A DNA stretch of 64,000 nt. It comes from Kangsaoukella pontilimi (lineage in GTDB: Bacteria; Pseudomonadota; Alphaproteobacteria; Rhodobacterales; Rhodobacteraceae). Positions 44,312 to 52,919 of this stretch are shown one piece after another. How positions within the stretch are numbered: position 1 is the first letter of the stretch; each line of letters begins with the position of its first letter. The stretch is from positions 620,001 to 684,000 of the forward strand of contig NZ_WUPT01000002.1 of the NCBI RefSeq assembly GCF_009830125.1, written 5' to 3'. The position numbers and the translations under genes are program-made. The notes under the pieces were generated by a model. It ran no database searches and was not told where the DNA came from. It saw nothing but the letters and a program-made list of their open reading frames with translations.

Positions 44312-44631
44312 TCTGGGATGTCCTTTTCGGCAAGAAGGTCGTCGAGACGCGCGTAATTGGCCCGAAGCGTGGCGCGCAGCCGTCCCGACCAGACGATGAT
44401 CTCGTCCAGCCGTCCCGGAGCCAGCCGGATCGGGCGCCGCGTGCCCACCTTTCGGCGTGTGACCCACCCGCTTTCCTCGAGTACTTTGACATGGCGCGAG
44501 ATCGCCGGCTGACTGATCGGAAAATCCGGAACCAGGTCCATGACATCGACCTCGCCCCGTTCGGCCAGCCGCGTCACGATGGCAAGGCGCGTCGGGTCCG
44601 AGAGGGCGGCAAAGGCTTTGGTCACTTCCAT
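44308..44631 (-). CDS. ArsR-family winged-helix repressor
   Basis: From ATG 44631 the protein has 107 residues: MEVTKAFAALSDPTRLAIVT, the recognition region ISQPAISRHVKVLEESGWVT, and a basic wing (RRKVGTRRPIRL). No metal-binding cysteine set is visible, so it is probably a non-metal ArsR regulator of the kind paired with SRPBCC genes. The start lacks a good Shine-Dalgarno and lies next to an AT-rich palindrome, suggesting autoregulation and perhaps near-leaderless translation; an ATG at 44676 is an alternative start. Confidence 0.88.
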   Translation of the reverse strand: MEVTKAFAALSDPTRLAIVTRLAERGEVDVMDLVPDFPISQPAISRHVKVLEESGWVTRRKVGTRRPIRLAPGRLDEIIVWSGRLRATLRANYARLDDLLAEKDIPE

Positions 44632-44642
44632 AATGTTTAATT

Positions 44643-44664
44643 TATATAACGATTCGATTATATA
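44643..44664. promoter_or_regulatory. AT-rich palindrome, likely ArsR operator
   Basis: TATATAA (44643-44649) and TTATATA (44658-44664) form an inverted repeat with an 8-nt spacer, 12 nt upstream of the ArsR-type start, in a GC-rich genome. ArsR-family operators are commonly AT-rich dyads of this kind, and the position overlaps the expected -10 region. Confidence 0.6.
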
Positions 44665-44718
44665 GTATAGCGCCAAATTCGGTATGCGCTGGTACTATCG
44701 CAATTCGTCAGGGGTGGT

Positions 44719-45378
44719 TCAGGCGGTGCGGGGGACCGGTACGGCCAGAACCTTGCGCCCGGTCAGGAAGGCGGTCGCGCGATCGGCCAGAAGGCTGCGG
44801 AGCACGGGCGTCGTCCAGGCCAGTCCGCCGGTGTATGCGCCATAAGCTGGCATGATTAATTTCTGATCATCGGTCAGAAAGCAGGGGCGCCGCACGGCGC
44901 GCAGACAGGCTTTCGGGTGGTAGTGGCCCGAGACCTCGCCCGATGTCTCGCCGGGTGTCGCGATATGCCGGAAGACCAGCGCGCCCGCGCGAAACTCGGC
45001 CAGATGCGTGCCGCCCAGGTCGATCGGGCCTGGGTCGTGGTTGCCTTCGACCCAGAGCCAGCGGCGCCCGGCCTGAAGCCTCTGCACCGTGTCGCGGTGG
45101 CTGTCGTCCAGCGCCTCTGCCGCAGCCACGTCATCAAAGCTGTCGCCAAGGCAGAGCACCGTCTCGGGCCGAAGCGCCTGAATGTCGGACTGAAGCCGCG
45201 TCAGTGTCTCGAGCGTGTCATAGGGTGGCAACAGGCCGCCGCCCCGACGTGCGATCCGCTCGGACTTGCCCAGATGGAGATCTGAAACCACCAGCATCCG
45301 CTCGCGCGGCCAGAAAAGCGCCCCCGACGGGCAGGCGGTCAGCGTTTCACCGGAGAGGATCAGATCGGCGGAGTTCAT
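44719..45378 (-). CDS. pdeM: Ligase-associated DNA damage response phosphoesterase PdeM
   Basis: The 219-residue calcineurin-like phosphoesterase has the metal ligands in order: SDLHLGKSE (Asp33, His35), LGDSFDD, EGNHDPG and SGHYHPKA. This is the PdeM-type nuclease usually grouped with an ATP-dependent DNA ligase, an Mbl-fold exonuclease and an Lhr-like helicase. The helicase is directly upstream on the same strand (stop at 45428), 49 nt away. The ligase and exonuclease are not in this window. Confidence 0.92.
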   Translation of the reverse strand: MNSADLILSGETLTACPSGALFWPRERMLVVSDLHLGKSERIARRGGGLLPPYDTLETLTRLQSDIQALRPETVLCLGDSFDDVAAAEALDDSHRDTVQRLQAGRRWLWVEGNHDPGPIDLGGTHLAEFRAGALVFRHIATPGETSGEVSGHYHPKACLRAVRRPCFLTDDQKLIMPAYGAYTGGLAWTTPVLRSLLADRATAFLTGRKVLAVPVPRTA

Positions 45379-45427
45379 GCTTCGTTCTTGGCGCGTCGCG
45401 GGACTGTTTGCAAGCCTGTCACACGGC

Positions 45428-47872
45428 TCAGTAGGGCACGCGCCACGATTTTTTCGCCGGTTTGGGGTCGGCGATGCCGGCGGCTTCCATCAGCCGTTCG
45501 GCCTCGGCCTCGACCAGCCGTTCGCGGCCCTCGCCCGCAACAGGAACACGCCCTGGTTCGAGGAATAGCGGCGCAGCCAAGGGCGTGACCCTGTCGAGAA
45601 TGCGGTGATCCACGCGGCCCCGCGTCCGGTCCAGCATTTCCTCGATCCGTCCGAAATCGACGAGGCCGCGCATCGCCTCTTCCCGCGTAATCTTCAGCAT
45701 CAGGTGGTCGGGGTCGTATTTGACCAGCGTGTCATACAGGATATCGGATGAGAATGTGGCCTGCCGACCGCTTCGCTTCTGCGGCCCGATGTTTCGCTCC
45801 AGAAGCCCCGCGACCGTGGCCGAGGCCTTGAAGGTCCGCTTCATCACCGCGTTGCCGTTCAGCCATGTCTCGAACGCAGCGCGCAGGTCGTCACCGTCGA
45901 AGAGGGGCGCGGGATCAGGCACCCGGTCCAGACCCCAGATCAGGACAGCGTAGTCGGTCGAAACGAAGCCGAGCGGCGCAAGGCCCAGGTCCTCCATCCG
46001 GCGCGTGACCAGCAGGCCAAGCGTCTGCATGGCGTTCCGTCCGGCGAAACCGTAGATCACCGTGTTCTGCCGCCCGTCATGGGGGAAGCTCTCGACAAGG
46101 ATGCGGTCGGCTTCGGGCAGTTTCGAGCGCCTCGCCTGAAGCGTCAGCCAGTCGACTGTGTGCTGCGGCAGACCCTCCCAGTTGCGGGTTTCGAACATGC
46201 GCAGGATGCGGCGGGAGAGCTGTGTGGAAGTGGCGAATTTCGTTCCCATGAAAGTGGCGATCTTGGGGGCTTTGTCGGCGCGGCGGGTGACCTCGACCGT
46301 CATCTCGCGCAGGCCCTCATAGCGCACCACCTGCCCGCCGATCAGGAACGTATCGCCGGGCGTCAGGGTCGCGGCAAAGCCCTCCTCGATCTCGCCCAAA
46401 GGCCGCCCGCCCATCCGATTCTTCAGCCGGACCTTCAGCGTGTCAGTGTCCTGAATCGTGCCAAGGTTCATGCGGATGTGTTTTGCCGCGCGGGGGTCGC
46501 GCAACTCCCAAAGCCCGTCGGGGCGTTGGCGCAGCCTCTGCCAACGGTCATAGGCCCGAAGCGCGTAGCCCCCCGTCGCCACCATATCGAGACAGGCGTC
46601 GAAGTCGTCGCGCGTCAGCGCGGAATAGTCGCCTGCGGTCCGGAATGTGTCGTAGGCGTCGCTCGCGTCGAACGGGCCACGGCAGGCCCGGATCAGGATA
46701 TGCTGGCAAAGCACGTCCTTTGGTCCCGGCCCCTTCGGCGTTCCATCCAGATCGGCGGCCCGCACGGCGTCCAGCGCAGCCACGCATTCCACCACCTCGA
46801 ACCTGTTGGCTGGCACGATCAGCGCCTTGGACGGCGCGTTGTAGCGGTGATTGGCGCGCCCGATCCGCTGCACCAGCCGTTTGACGTTCTTCGGCGCGCC
46901 GACCTGAATGATCAGGTCCACATCGCCCCAGTCGATGCCCAGATCGAGCGTTCCGGTGCAGACGATGGCCCTCAGATCGCCCGCGACCATCGCCGCCTCG
47001 ACCTTTTGCCGTTGCTCGCGGGCAAGGCTGCCGTGGTGGATGCCGATGGGCAGGGCGTCGTCATTGGCGAGCCACAGGTTATGGAAGAAAATCTCGGCCT
47101 GCGCGCGCGTATTGTGAAAGATCAGCGTGGTCTTGTGCTTGCGCACCTCTTCCAGAACGCGCGGGATCGCGTAGGCGCCACCGCCGCCGGACCAGGGCGG
47201 CGGCGCGTCGGTTGTCAGCATTGCGATGTCCGGCGCGGGGCCGGGGTCGGCGTGGAGGATGTGGCAGGGATCGGGGTGCCGGGCAAGGAAGCGCGCGATG
47301 GCGGCGGGGTCTTCGACCGTGGCCGACAGGCCCACGCGGCGGAGGCCGGGACACATCGCGTCCAGTTCGGCAAGGCAGAGCATCAGCTGGTCGCCGCGCT
47401 TCGATTCCGCCAATGCGTGAATTTCGTCCACGACGATGCGCTTCAGCCCCGCGAACATGCGCGGCGCGTCCTCGTAGGTCAGCAAGAGCGCGAGGCTTTC
47501 CGGCGTCGTGAGAAGAATGTGCGGCGGGTCGACACGCTGGCGCTTTTTCTGGGTCTGCCCGGTATCGCCGGTACGGTCCTCGACCCGAACGGGCAGGCCC
47601 ATCTCGGCAATCGGCGTCGAAAGGTTTCGCCGTATGTCAGCGGCCAGCGCCTTGAGCGGCGAGACATAGATCGTGTGAAGCCCCTCATGCCCGCCCTCAG
47701 CCAGTTCTGCCAGTGTCGGCAGAAATCCGGCCAGCGTCTTGCCTCCGCCCGTGGGGGCGATCAGCAGAAGCGCGGGGTCGTCCGCGCGCGCGGCCATGTC
47801 GATCTGGTGTGGGTGGGGCGACCATCCGCGGGACGTGAACCAGTCGTGGAATTGCCGGGGAAGGGGGCTCAT
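45428..47872 (-). CDS. Ligase-associated DEXH-box DNA helicase (Lhr-like)
   Basis: The 814-residue superfamily 2 helicase has Walker A APTGGGKT near residue 40, the motif II VVDEIHAL, QRIGRANHRY as motif VI, and an Lhr-type C-terminal part (winged helix and core domains). It lacks the very long C-terminal extension of E. coli Lhr. Its genomic partner here is pdeM; such helicases belong to a repair set with a dedicated ligase. The start at 47872 (MSPLPRQFHDWFTSRGWSPH) is typical. It lies 51 nt before the YeeE stop on the same strand. Confidence 0.92.
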   Translation of the reverse strand: MSPLPRQFHDWFTSRGWSPHPHQIDMAARADDPALLLIAPTGGGKTLAGFLPTLAELAEGGHEGLHTIYVSPLKALAADIRRNLSTPIAEMGLPVRVEDRTGDTGQTQKKRQRVDPPHILLTTPESLALLLTYEDAPRMFAGLKRIVVDEIHALAESKRGDQLMLCLAELDAMCPGLRRVGLSATVEDPAAIARFLARHPDPCHILHADPGPAPDIAMLTTDAPPPWSGGGGAYAIPRVLEEVRKHKTTLIFHNTRAQAEIFFHNLWLANDDALPIGIHHGSLAREQRQKVEAAMVAGDLRAIVCTGTLDLGIDWGDVDLIIQVGAPKNVKRLVQRIGRANHRYNAPSKALIVPANRFEVVECVAALDAVRAADLDGTPKGPGPKDVLCQHILIRACRGPFDASDAYDTFRTAGDYSALTRDDFDACLDMVATGGYALRAYDRWQRLRQRPDGLWELRDPRAAKHIRMNLGTIQDTDTLKVRLKNRMGGRPLGEIEEGFAATLTPGDTFLIGGQVVRYEGLREMTVEVTRRADKAPKIATFMGTKFATSTQLSRRILRMFETRNWEGLPQHTVDWLTLQARRSKLPEADRILVESFPHDGRQNTVIYGFAGRNAMQTLGLLVTRRMEDLGLAPLGFVSTDYAVLIWGLDRVPDPAPLFDGDDLRAAFETWLNGNAVMKRTFKASATVAGLLERNIGPQKRSGRQATFSSDILYDTLVKYDPDHLMLKITREEAMRGLVDFGRIEEMLDRTRGRVDHRILDRVTPLAAPLFLEPGRVPVAGEGRERLVEAEAERLMEAAGIADPKPAKKSWRVPY

Positions 47873-47923
47873 GCCCCCGACATAATCCTGAAACGTGCCC
47901 TCGCCAATGGCCGGACGATCGGT

Positions 47924-48994
47924 TCAGGTTGGAACCGCCGGTGACGCCGCGGCGGGACGCTGGTCGATCAGCCTGTCGGCGATCATGCCGCCCGCCCAGA
48001 TTGCCGTCAGCGCCAGCCAAGCGGTGAAGGCGAAAGTCGATCCCCCCGTGACGCCCGCTCCGATGGTGCAGCCGCCCGCCGTCATCGCGCCGAACCCCAT
48101 CAGCGCCGCCCCGGTCAGATAGCGCCGCATCGCGCCTGCACCGTCCCAGCCCTGCCACTCCAGCCGTCCCGACACCCAGGCCGACAGGAACGCGGCGATG
48201 GCGACGCCGGGGATCAGACCCACGTCGAAGTCGAGCGCACGGTCCGACGACAGGACGAACATCAGCGTATCTGCGGACGGGCCGGAGAAGGTCAGGCTGC
48301 CGACCGGCACTGGGTCGAAGCTGGCCTGATAAAGCGTGAAGGTCAGGAACCAGCCCGCCGCAACGGCAAAGCCGACCCCGCAGCCAAAGAAGAGCGTGGT
48401 CAGGCTGACGCGGTTCCGAAAGGCGATGACAAGCGCTGCGACGGCGAAGACAAGCGCGATGGCAATTCCGCTGCTCGCTGGCAGGCCAAGTTCCCACAAC
48501 ACATGCGGGTTCGGGCCGCCTGTCGTCCAGGCGCCCGAGATGGCTTCGCGAAGCGGCGACAGAACGCCATAAAGGCTCATCTGCGCGACCACGGCAAAGA
48601 CAAGACCGGACAGGATCGCTCTCAGATTGCCCGTCGCCCCGAGTGTCAGCAGGCGCCCCGGACATCCGCGCGCAAGGATCATGCCCACACCGAAGACAAG
48701 GCCACCCACAACGGCCCCTGTGACGGTGCCCGGCGAGGCGAGCCAGCGGCTTGTTTCGAGGTCGATGACGCCCGTCACGTCCATGAGCTGTGTCCAGAGA
48801 AGCGCGGTCGAGAAGGTCAGAAGCCAGACGGCAAGTCGCCCGCCCCATTGCCTGCGCGCGACCTCTACCGCGGCGGCGCGGAGGCAGAAGCGGGATTGCT
48901 CGGCTGAGACGCCGAAGATCATGCCTGCGGTCAGCCCGGCCAGCGCGGCGCCCACAGGCTCTCCAACCAGATCGAGTATGGGGGCGACATCCAT
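47924..48994 (-). CDS. YeeE/YedE family sulfur-compound transporter
   Basis: The 356-residue protein has about nine hydrophobic segments and the YeeE/YedE cysteine motifs: RFCLRAAAVEVARRQ after helix 1, GMILARGCPGRLL, GCGVGFAVAAG and AGGCTIGAGVTGGS. These internal cysteine-containing repeats form the thiosulfate or sulfur-compound channel. GGAGCCCCGGC precedes ATG 48994. No TusA-like partner gene is adjacent. Confidence 0.9.
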   Translation of the reverse strand: MDVAPILDLVGEPVGAALAGLTAGMIFGVSAEQSRFCLRAAAVEVARRQWGGRLAVWLLTFSTALLWTQLMDVTGVIDLETSRWLASPGTVTGAVVGGLVFGVGMILARGCPGRLLTLGATGNLRAILSGLVFAVVAQMSLYGVLSPLREAISGAWTTGGPNPHVLWELGLPASSGIAIALVFAVAALVIAFRNRVSLTTLFFGCGVGFAVAAGWFLTFTLYQASFDPVPVGSLTFSGPSADTLMFVLSSDRALDFDVGLIPGVAIAAFLSAWVSGRLEWQGWDGAGAMRRYLTGAALMGFGAMTAGGCTIGAGVTGGSTFAFTAWLALTAIWAGGMIADRLIDQRPAAASPAVPT

Positions 48995-49107
48995 GCCGGG
49001 GCTCCTTTCCCGGCTGGGTTTGCCCGCGTCGATGCCGTGCTTCCTTGATTCAGGTCATGATCGGGCACGCGCCCTGTGTCGTCGTCCGGGCCATAGGGGC
49101 GCGGCGA

Positions 49108-49683
49108 TCAGCTTCCCAGCATTGCCACGGCCATCTCGGCCCGGATGCGGTCCGCGCCGTCGAACTCCATCACCGTCAACGTCTTCAGAAACCCGAGGAT
49201 CGTGTCGCAATAGCGCGGGTTCGCGGGATCGGGCGCGATCATCAGTTCTATATCGGCATCGCTGAAACCCGCGGCGCGCATGTCCTGAAAGAAGGCCTCC
49301 CAATCCAGATCGGTCGAAGGTCCACGGGAAACGGGGTTGGTCTTGCCCGCGTGCATGGCCTGATAGAGCACCGTTGTTTCATTGACGACGGGCGCCATCT
49401 TGCGCCGCTCCACCGCTGACAGGCCGGCCGGCCCCTCAAGTGCTAGCCGACCGCACGCCTCGCGGTCGGCGCTGTAGAGGGCCAAAAGCGCGTGCTGCTG
49501 TTCGAGAACCTCGACGAGAAGAGCATCGGGCGCGTTTGCCAGATAGGGCGCGTTCCGGCTGCGGATGTCCGCGCCAACGGCAAGGGGGGCGGTTGTATTG
49601 TAGATGCCCTTCCGCCGCTCGAGAACGAGATCGCCCATCCGCTCGCGCCAGAGTGCGGCCTCTTCCGGGAAATAGCGTTTCAT
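49108..49683 (-). CDS. Membrane-anchored protein downstream of AAA+ gene; start codon unclear
   Basis: Canonical starts give 191 residues from ATG 49683 (MKRYFPEEAALWRERMGDLV), a helical, charged protein of unknown function. The same frame continues upstream without a stop to 49860, directly behind the TAG of the AAA+ gene, and encodes a basic-hydrophobic anchor (RKYFPRIAVVIVAAAISGFL) and a helix that runs smoothly into the annotated start (PTDAEIDQLLAESGVSETYL). There is no ATG, GTG or TTG in that 60-codon stretch, so the true start may be ATT 49842, ATC 49851, or a CTG, or a sequence error is present. The anchor looks real by composition. A role linked to the AAA+ protein is inference. Confidence 0.6.
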   Translation of the reverse strand: MKRYFPEEAALWRERMGDLVLERRKGIYNTTAPLAVGADIRSRNAPYLANAPDALLVEVLEQQHALLALYSADREACGRLALEGPAGLSAVERRKMAPVVNETTVLYQAMHAGKTNPVSRGPSTDLDWEAFFQDMRAAGFSDADIELMIAPDPANPRYCDTILGFLKTLTVMEFDGADRIRAEMAVAMLGS

Positions 49684-49860
49684 GGCGAGATACGTCTCGC
49701 TGACGCCGCTTTCTGCCAGAAGCTGATCTATCTCGGCATCCGTGGGCGCCCCCCGGAACAGGTTCAGACCGCCATTCGCCAGAAAACCGCTGATCGCCGC
49801 CGCAACGATGACGACGGCGATACGCGGGAAGTATTTGCGAATGAGAGCGATCTGACCTGC

Positions 49861-51171
49861 CTAGTGGACGATCTTCTCTTCCTTGACGAACATGTTCGCC
49901 CAGGCCCGGTCGATCAGTTCCGGCGACATCTGATAGGGAATGCCCTCGAACTCGCAGATGGCGATCATCTGGTCGATCAGGAAGATCGGCTGATAGTTCG
50001 CGTAGATGTTGTCGATCTGCGGGTACTTGTTCTTGATCAGGTAGACCAGCGTATCCTCGTCCAGCGGCATCTTGCGCTTGCGCGCGACCATGGCGAAGAT
50101 CTTCAGGTAGTCTTCCTGACACGGACCATCGACCTTGATCTTGAAGAAGATCCGGCGAAGCGCCGCTTTGTCGAAGATCTCGTTCGGGTGGAAGTTGGTC
50201 GAGAAGATCACCAGCGTGTCGAACGGTACTTCGAACTTCTCGCCCGACTGGAAGGCAAGGATGTCCTTGCTCTCTTCCAGCGGCACGATCCAGCGGTTGA
50301 CCAGCGCCTGCGGCGGTTCTTCCTGACGGCCAAGGTCGTCGACGATGAAGACGCCGCCGGTGGACTTGAGCTGCAAGGGTGCCTGATAGGTCCGGGCGGT
50401 GGGGTTGTAGACGAGGTCGAGCATCGACAGCGAAAGTTCACCGCCGGTGATCACGGTCGGGCGGTCGCAAAGAACATAGCGCGTATCGAAGCGGTTCGAC
50501 GTGCGGCGGAGCGAATTGGGGTCTTCCTCCATTTCCTGCGCGGCGTTGTGCACGATCGGGTCATAGACGGTAATGACCTGACCGGCATATTCGATGGCGC
50601 GCGGCACGTAGATCTTGTCACCGAGCGCGTCGCGGATCCCGTTCGAGATCGACGATTTACCGTTACCCGGCGGGCCGTACATCAGCACCGAGCGACCGGC
50701 CGACACTGCCGGTCCAAGGTGGTCCAGAAGCTCGTTCGGCAGGATCAGGTGGCCCATGGCGCCCAGAAGCTGGTCGCGCGTGACCTGGATGTTGCGGATC
50801 GACTGGCGCTTGACCTGCTCGCGGTAGACGTCGAGCGGGACGGGCATGGCGCCGTAATATTCGGATTGTCCAAGCGCATCGAGCGCGCGCGACTTGCCCG
50901 TATCGGTCAGCTGAAAGCCCATCTGACCGCCCGATCCCGCGTGCAGCGTGCCGGTGGATTCGAGCAGTTTCTGCTGGCGCGCAAGGTCCACGAGTTCCTG
51001 CGTGACCGGGATCGGCAGGCAGATCGCCTTGGAGATTTCCGGCACCGTCTCGAGGTTCATGCGGAAGATGGTCTTCAGAAGAATGTCCCGCATCATCACC
51101 TGCGGAAGCTGCATCCCTTCAAGCGAGCGCGGCGCCGGCGGAGCGATGACATTCGTCGTTTGCATATTCAT
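49861..51171 (-). CDS. AAA+ ATPase of the type found with Flp/Tad pilus loci
   Basis: The 436-residue protein has a winged-helix-like N-domain (residues ~30-130, ending in the ALDALGQSEYYGAMP segment), then an AAA+ core with Walker A GPPGNGKSS near 183, Walker B-like VFIVDDLGRQEE, sensor IFSTNFHPNE and an arginine-finger region in RRIFFKIKVDGP. It resembles MoxR-like or chaperone-type ATPases that are often found near cpa/tad genes, and the Tad locus here starts some 2 kb downstream on the same strand. No metal or VWA partner gene is visible. Its TAG is followed in the same frame by a membrane protein. Start ATG 51171 could also be 51165. Confidence 0.85.
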   Translation of the reverse strand: MNMQTTNVIAPPAPRSLEGMQLPQVMMRDILLKTIFRMNLETVPEISKAICLPIPVTQELVDLARQQKLLESTGTLHAGSGGQMGFQLTDTGKSRALDALGQSEYYGAMPVPLDVYREQVKRQSIRNIQVTRDQLLGAMGHLILPNELLDHLGPAVSAGRSVLMYGPPGNGKSSISNGIRDALGDKIYVPRAIEYAGQVITVYDPIVHNAAQEMEEDPNSLRRTSNRFDTRYVLCDRPTVITGGELSLSMLDLVYNPTARTYQAPLQLKSTGGVFIVDDLGRQEEPPQALVNRWIVPLEESKDILAFQSGEKFEVPFDTLVIFSTNFHPNEIFDKAALRRIFFKIKVDGPCQEDYLKIFAMVARKRKMPLDEDTLVYLIKNKYPQIDNIYANYQPIFLIDQMIAICEFEGIPYQMSPELIDRAWANMFVKEEKIVH

Positions 51172-51302
51172 GGGTTCACCCGAGCCTCATACAGTTCTTG
51201 GCCCGCCACGCTATTGCCCGAATTCGAACAATAACTGGTGCAAGCCTTTGCTGGACCGACATTGACCGGCTAATGTGGCCAAAAAATGGAAAAGGATGGG
51301 GA

Positions 51303-52919
51303 ATGAGCAGGCCTAATCCGCTTATTTTGATCGCAATTCTTTGTGTCTCGGCTGCGTTTTTCGGCTGGCTTACACTTGGCGCTGACGGGTTTTACCTTTC
51401 GTCGCACGAAGGTGACACGATGCACCTTCTGGATGTGCTTTTCAGAATGAATTCAGGGCTTTGGCCCCATGTCGACTTTGTCACACCGCTTGGCATTCTG
51501 GGCTTTGTGCCGTTCACGCATTTCATGGGTCTCGGCTATTCGGTGGGCGACGCGATCCTTTACGGTCAGGTGGCCTTTGCCGTCTGTCTGCTGCCGCTTA
51601 CCCTCTATGTCGGTCTGACCCGCCTTCCGGCTCTTGCGGCTTATGTTTTTGGCCTGCTGATGGTCCTTTTCGCGATGGCGCTGACCTATGGCGGGACGGG
51701 GCCGGGCATCTCGATGTCGATGCATTACAACCGCTGGGCCTGGGTCATCGCCTCGCTCGCGGTTCTGCTGGCGCTGCTGCCCCGGCAGGGGCGGCCCGCT
51801 CAGCTGTTCGACGGTGTGCTGCTGGCATTGCTTTTCAGCCTCCTCATCCTGCTCAAGGTCACCTTCTTCGTCGCGCTCGTGCCCGGCGTTCTGGTGGCGC
51901 TTCTCCTGCAGGAACGCCGACGCGAAATCGTTGCGGCGCTGGTCGCGGGGGTCGTCTTCGGCGCGGTCCTTCTTGTCGCGCTTGGCCCGGACTACTGGTT
52001 CGGCTACGCCGCCGACCTGCTGAACGTGTCGGGGTCCGAGGTGCGTCCTCACACTGGCGTACCCTTCGCTGACATCGTCGGCGCGCCCGGAAATCTGGCG
52101 ATCACCGCCGTAGGTTTCATGGCGTTCCTGTTTCTCCATCGCGCCGGGCATCGCCCGCAAGCGGTCGGGCTGCTGCTGCTTCTGCCGGGGTTCATGTTCA
52201 TCACCTGGCAGAATTTCGGGAACGATCCGAAATGGCTTGTGCCGGTGTCGGCGCTTCTGGTGGCCATGGCGACAAAGGCCCGCCGGTTGGGCGATGACAG
52301 CGACGCGAGCCGCTTCCTGCTGGTCGCAGCTTTGGCCTGCATCCTCTATCTGCCGTCGACCCTGACGCTGGCCGTCTCGCCGCTGCGGCATTTCGGGTCA
52401 GACCCTGCGATGTTCGAGCCGATGCTCGCCGGCGGTCCGGGGCAGGAGGACATCTATGTCCGTCGCGACCGTGGCTATTCGATGAAGGCCGAGCAGTTCC
52501 TCGACGCGCCGGGGAAGCCGTGGGACCGTTACGCCGATCTCATGGAGATGCCCGAGCCGACCGAGATCGCGGGCATTCCCTTCCCGAATTGCGAGTTTCT
52601 TGCCGGCTCCGTGAACTGGCTCCGCACCATCTCGACCGATCTGCGTAATATGGGTGTCGAAGAGGGGGCCTCGCTCTTCACAGCTGATATCCTCTCCGCC
52701 TTCTGGCTCTATGAGCCGTTCCGCCCGTTGCAGAACGGAGCGCCGTGGTACTATGGCGAGCTGAGCGGTATCGGGAACGCCGACTACGTCGTCGTGCCGA
52801 AATGCGGCTTCGCCGAGCGGGTCCGCCAGATCATCATTTTCGAGCTGTCTGAAGCGCCCTTCGACTATCAGGTCGTGGGCGAAAACGAGCGGGTGGCTTT
52901 GTTCCGGATCGTGCGCTAG
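51303..52919 (+). CDS. Polytopic membrane protein, GT-C-like
   Basis: The 538-residue protein has about eleven hydrophobic helices and a ~130-residue C-terminal soluble part (AEQFLDAPGKPWDRYADLME). An early loop has SHEGDTMHLLDVLFRMNSGL followed by HVDFVTPLG, the kind of acidic loop between helices 1 and 2 seen in lipid-linked-sugar (GT-C) glycosyltransferases. No substrate can be named. AAAGGATGGGGA precedes ATG 51303; the upstream frame to 51198 is unsupported. It lies on the plus strand between minus-strand pilus genes and the AAA+ gene, and its TAG overlaps the cpaA stop. Pilin or surface glycan modification is a possible but unproven role. Confidence 0.7.
   Translation: MSRPNPLILIAILCVSAAFFGWLTLGADGFYLSSHEGDTMHLLDVLFRMNSGLWPHVDFVTPLGILGFVPFTHFMGLGYSVGDAILYGQVAFAVCLLPLTLYVGLTRLPALAAYVFGLLMVLFAMALTYGGTGPGISMSMHYNRWAWVIASLAVLLALLPRQGRPAQLFDGVLLALLFSLLILLKVTFFVALVPGVLVALLLQERRREIVAALVAGVVFGAVLLVALGPDYWFGYAADLLNVSGSEVRPHTGVPFADIVGAPGNLAITAVGFMAFLFLHRAGHRPQAVGLLLLLPGFMFITWQNFGNDPKWLVPVSALLVAMATKARRLGDDSDASRFLLVAALACILYLPSTLTLAVSPLRHFGSDPAMFEPMLAGGPGQEDIYVRRDRGYSMKAEQFLDAPGKPWDRYADLMEMPEPTEIAGIPFPNCEFLAGSVNWLRTISTDLRNMGVEEGASLFTADILSAFWLYEPFRPLQNGAPWYYGELSGIGNADYVVVPKCGFAERVRQIIIFELSEAPFDYQVVGENERVALFRIVR

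Noticed and set aside
41341-44546. Long frames antisense to fhs and folD
   Set aside because: Both are complements of textbook genes and show the usual antisense bias with no independent start signals.
46079-47944. 621-residue frame antisense to the Lhr-like helicase
   Set aside because: It is the antisense shadow of motifs such as the Walker A and DEIH boxes of the real gene.
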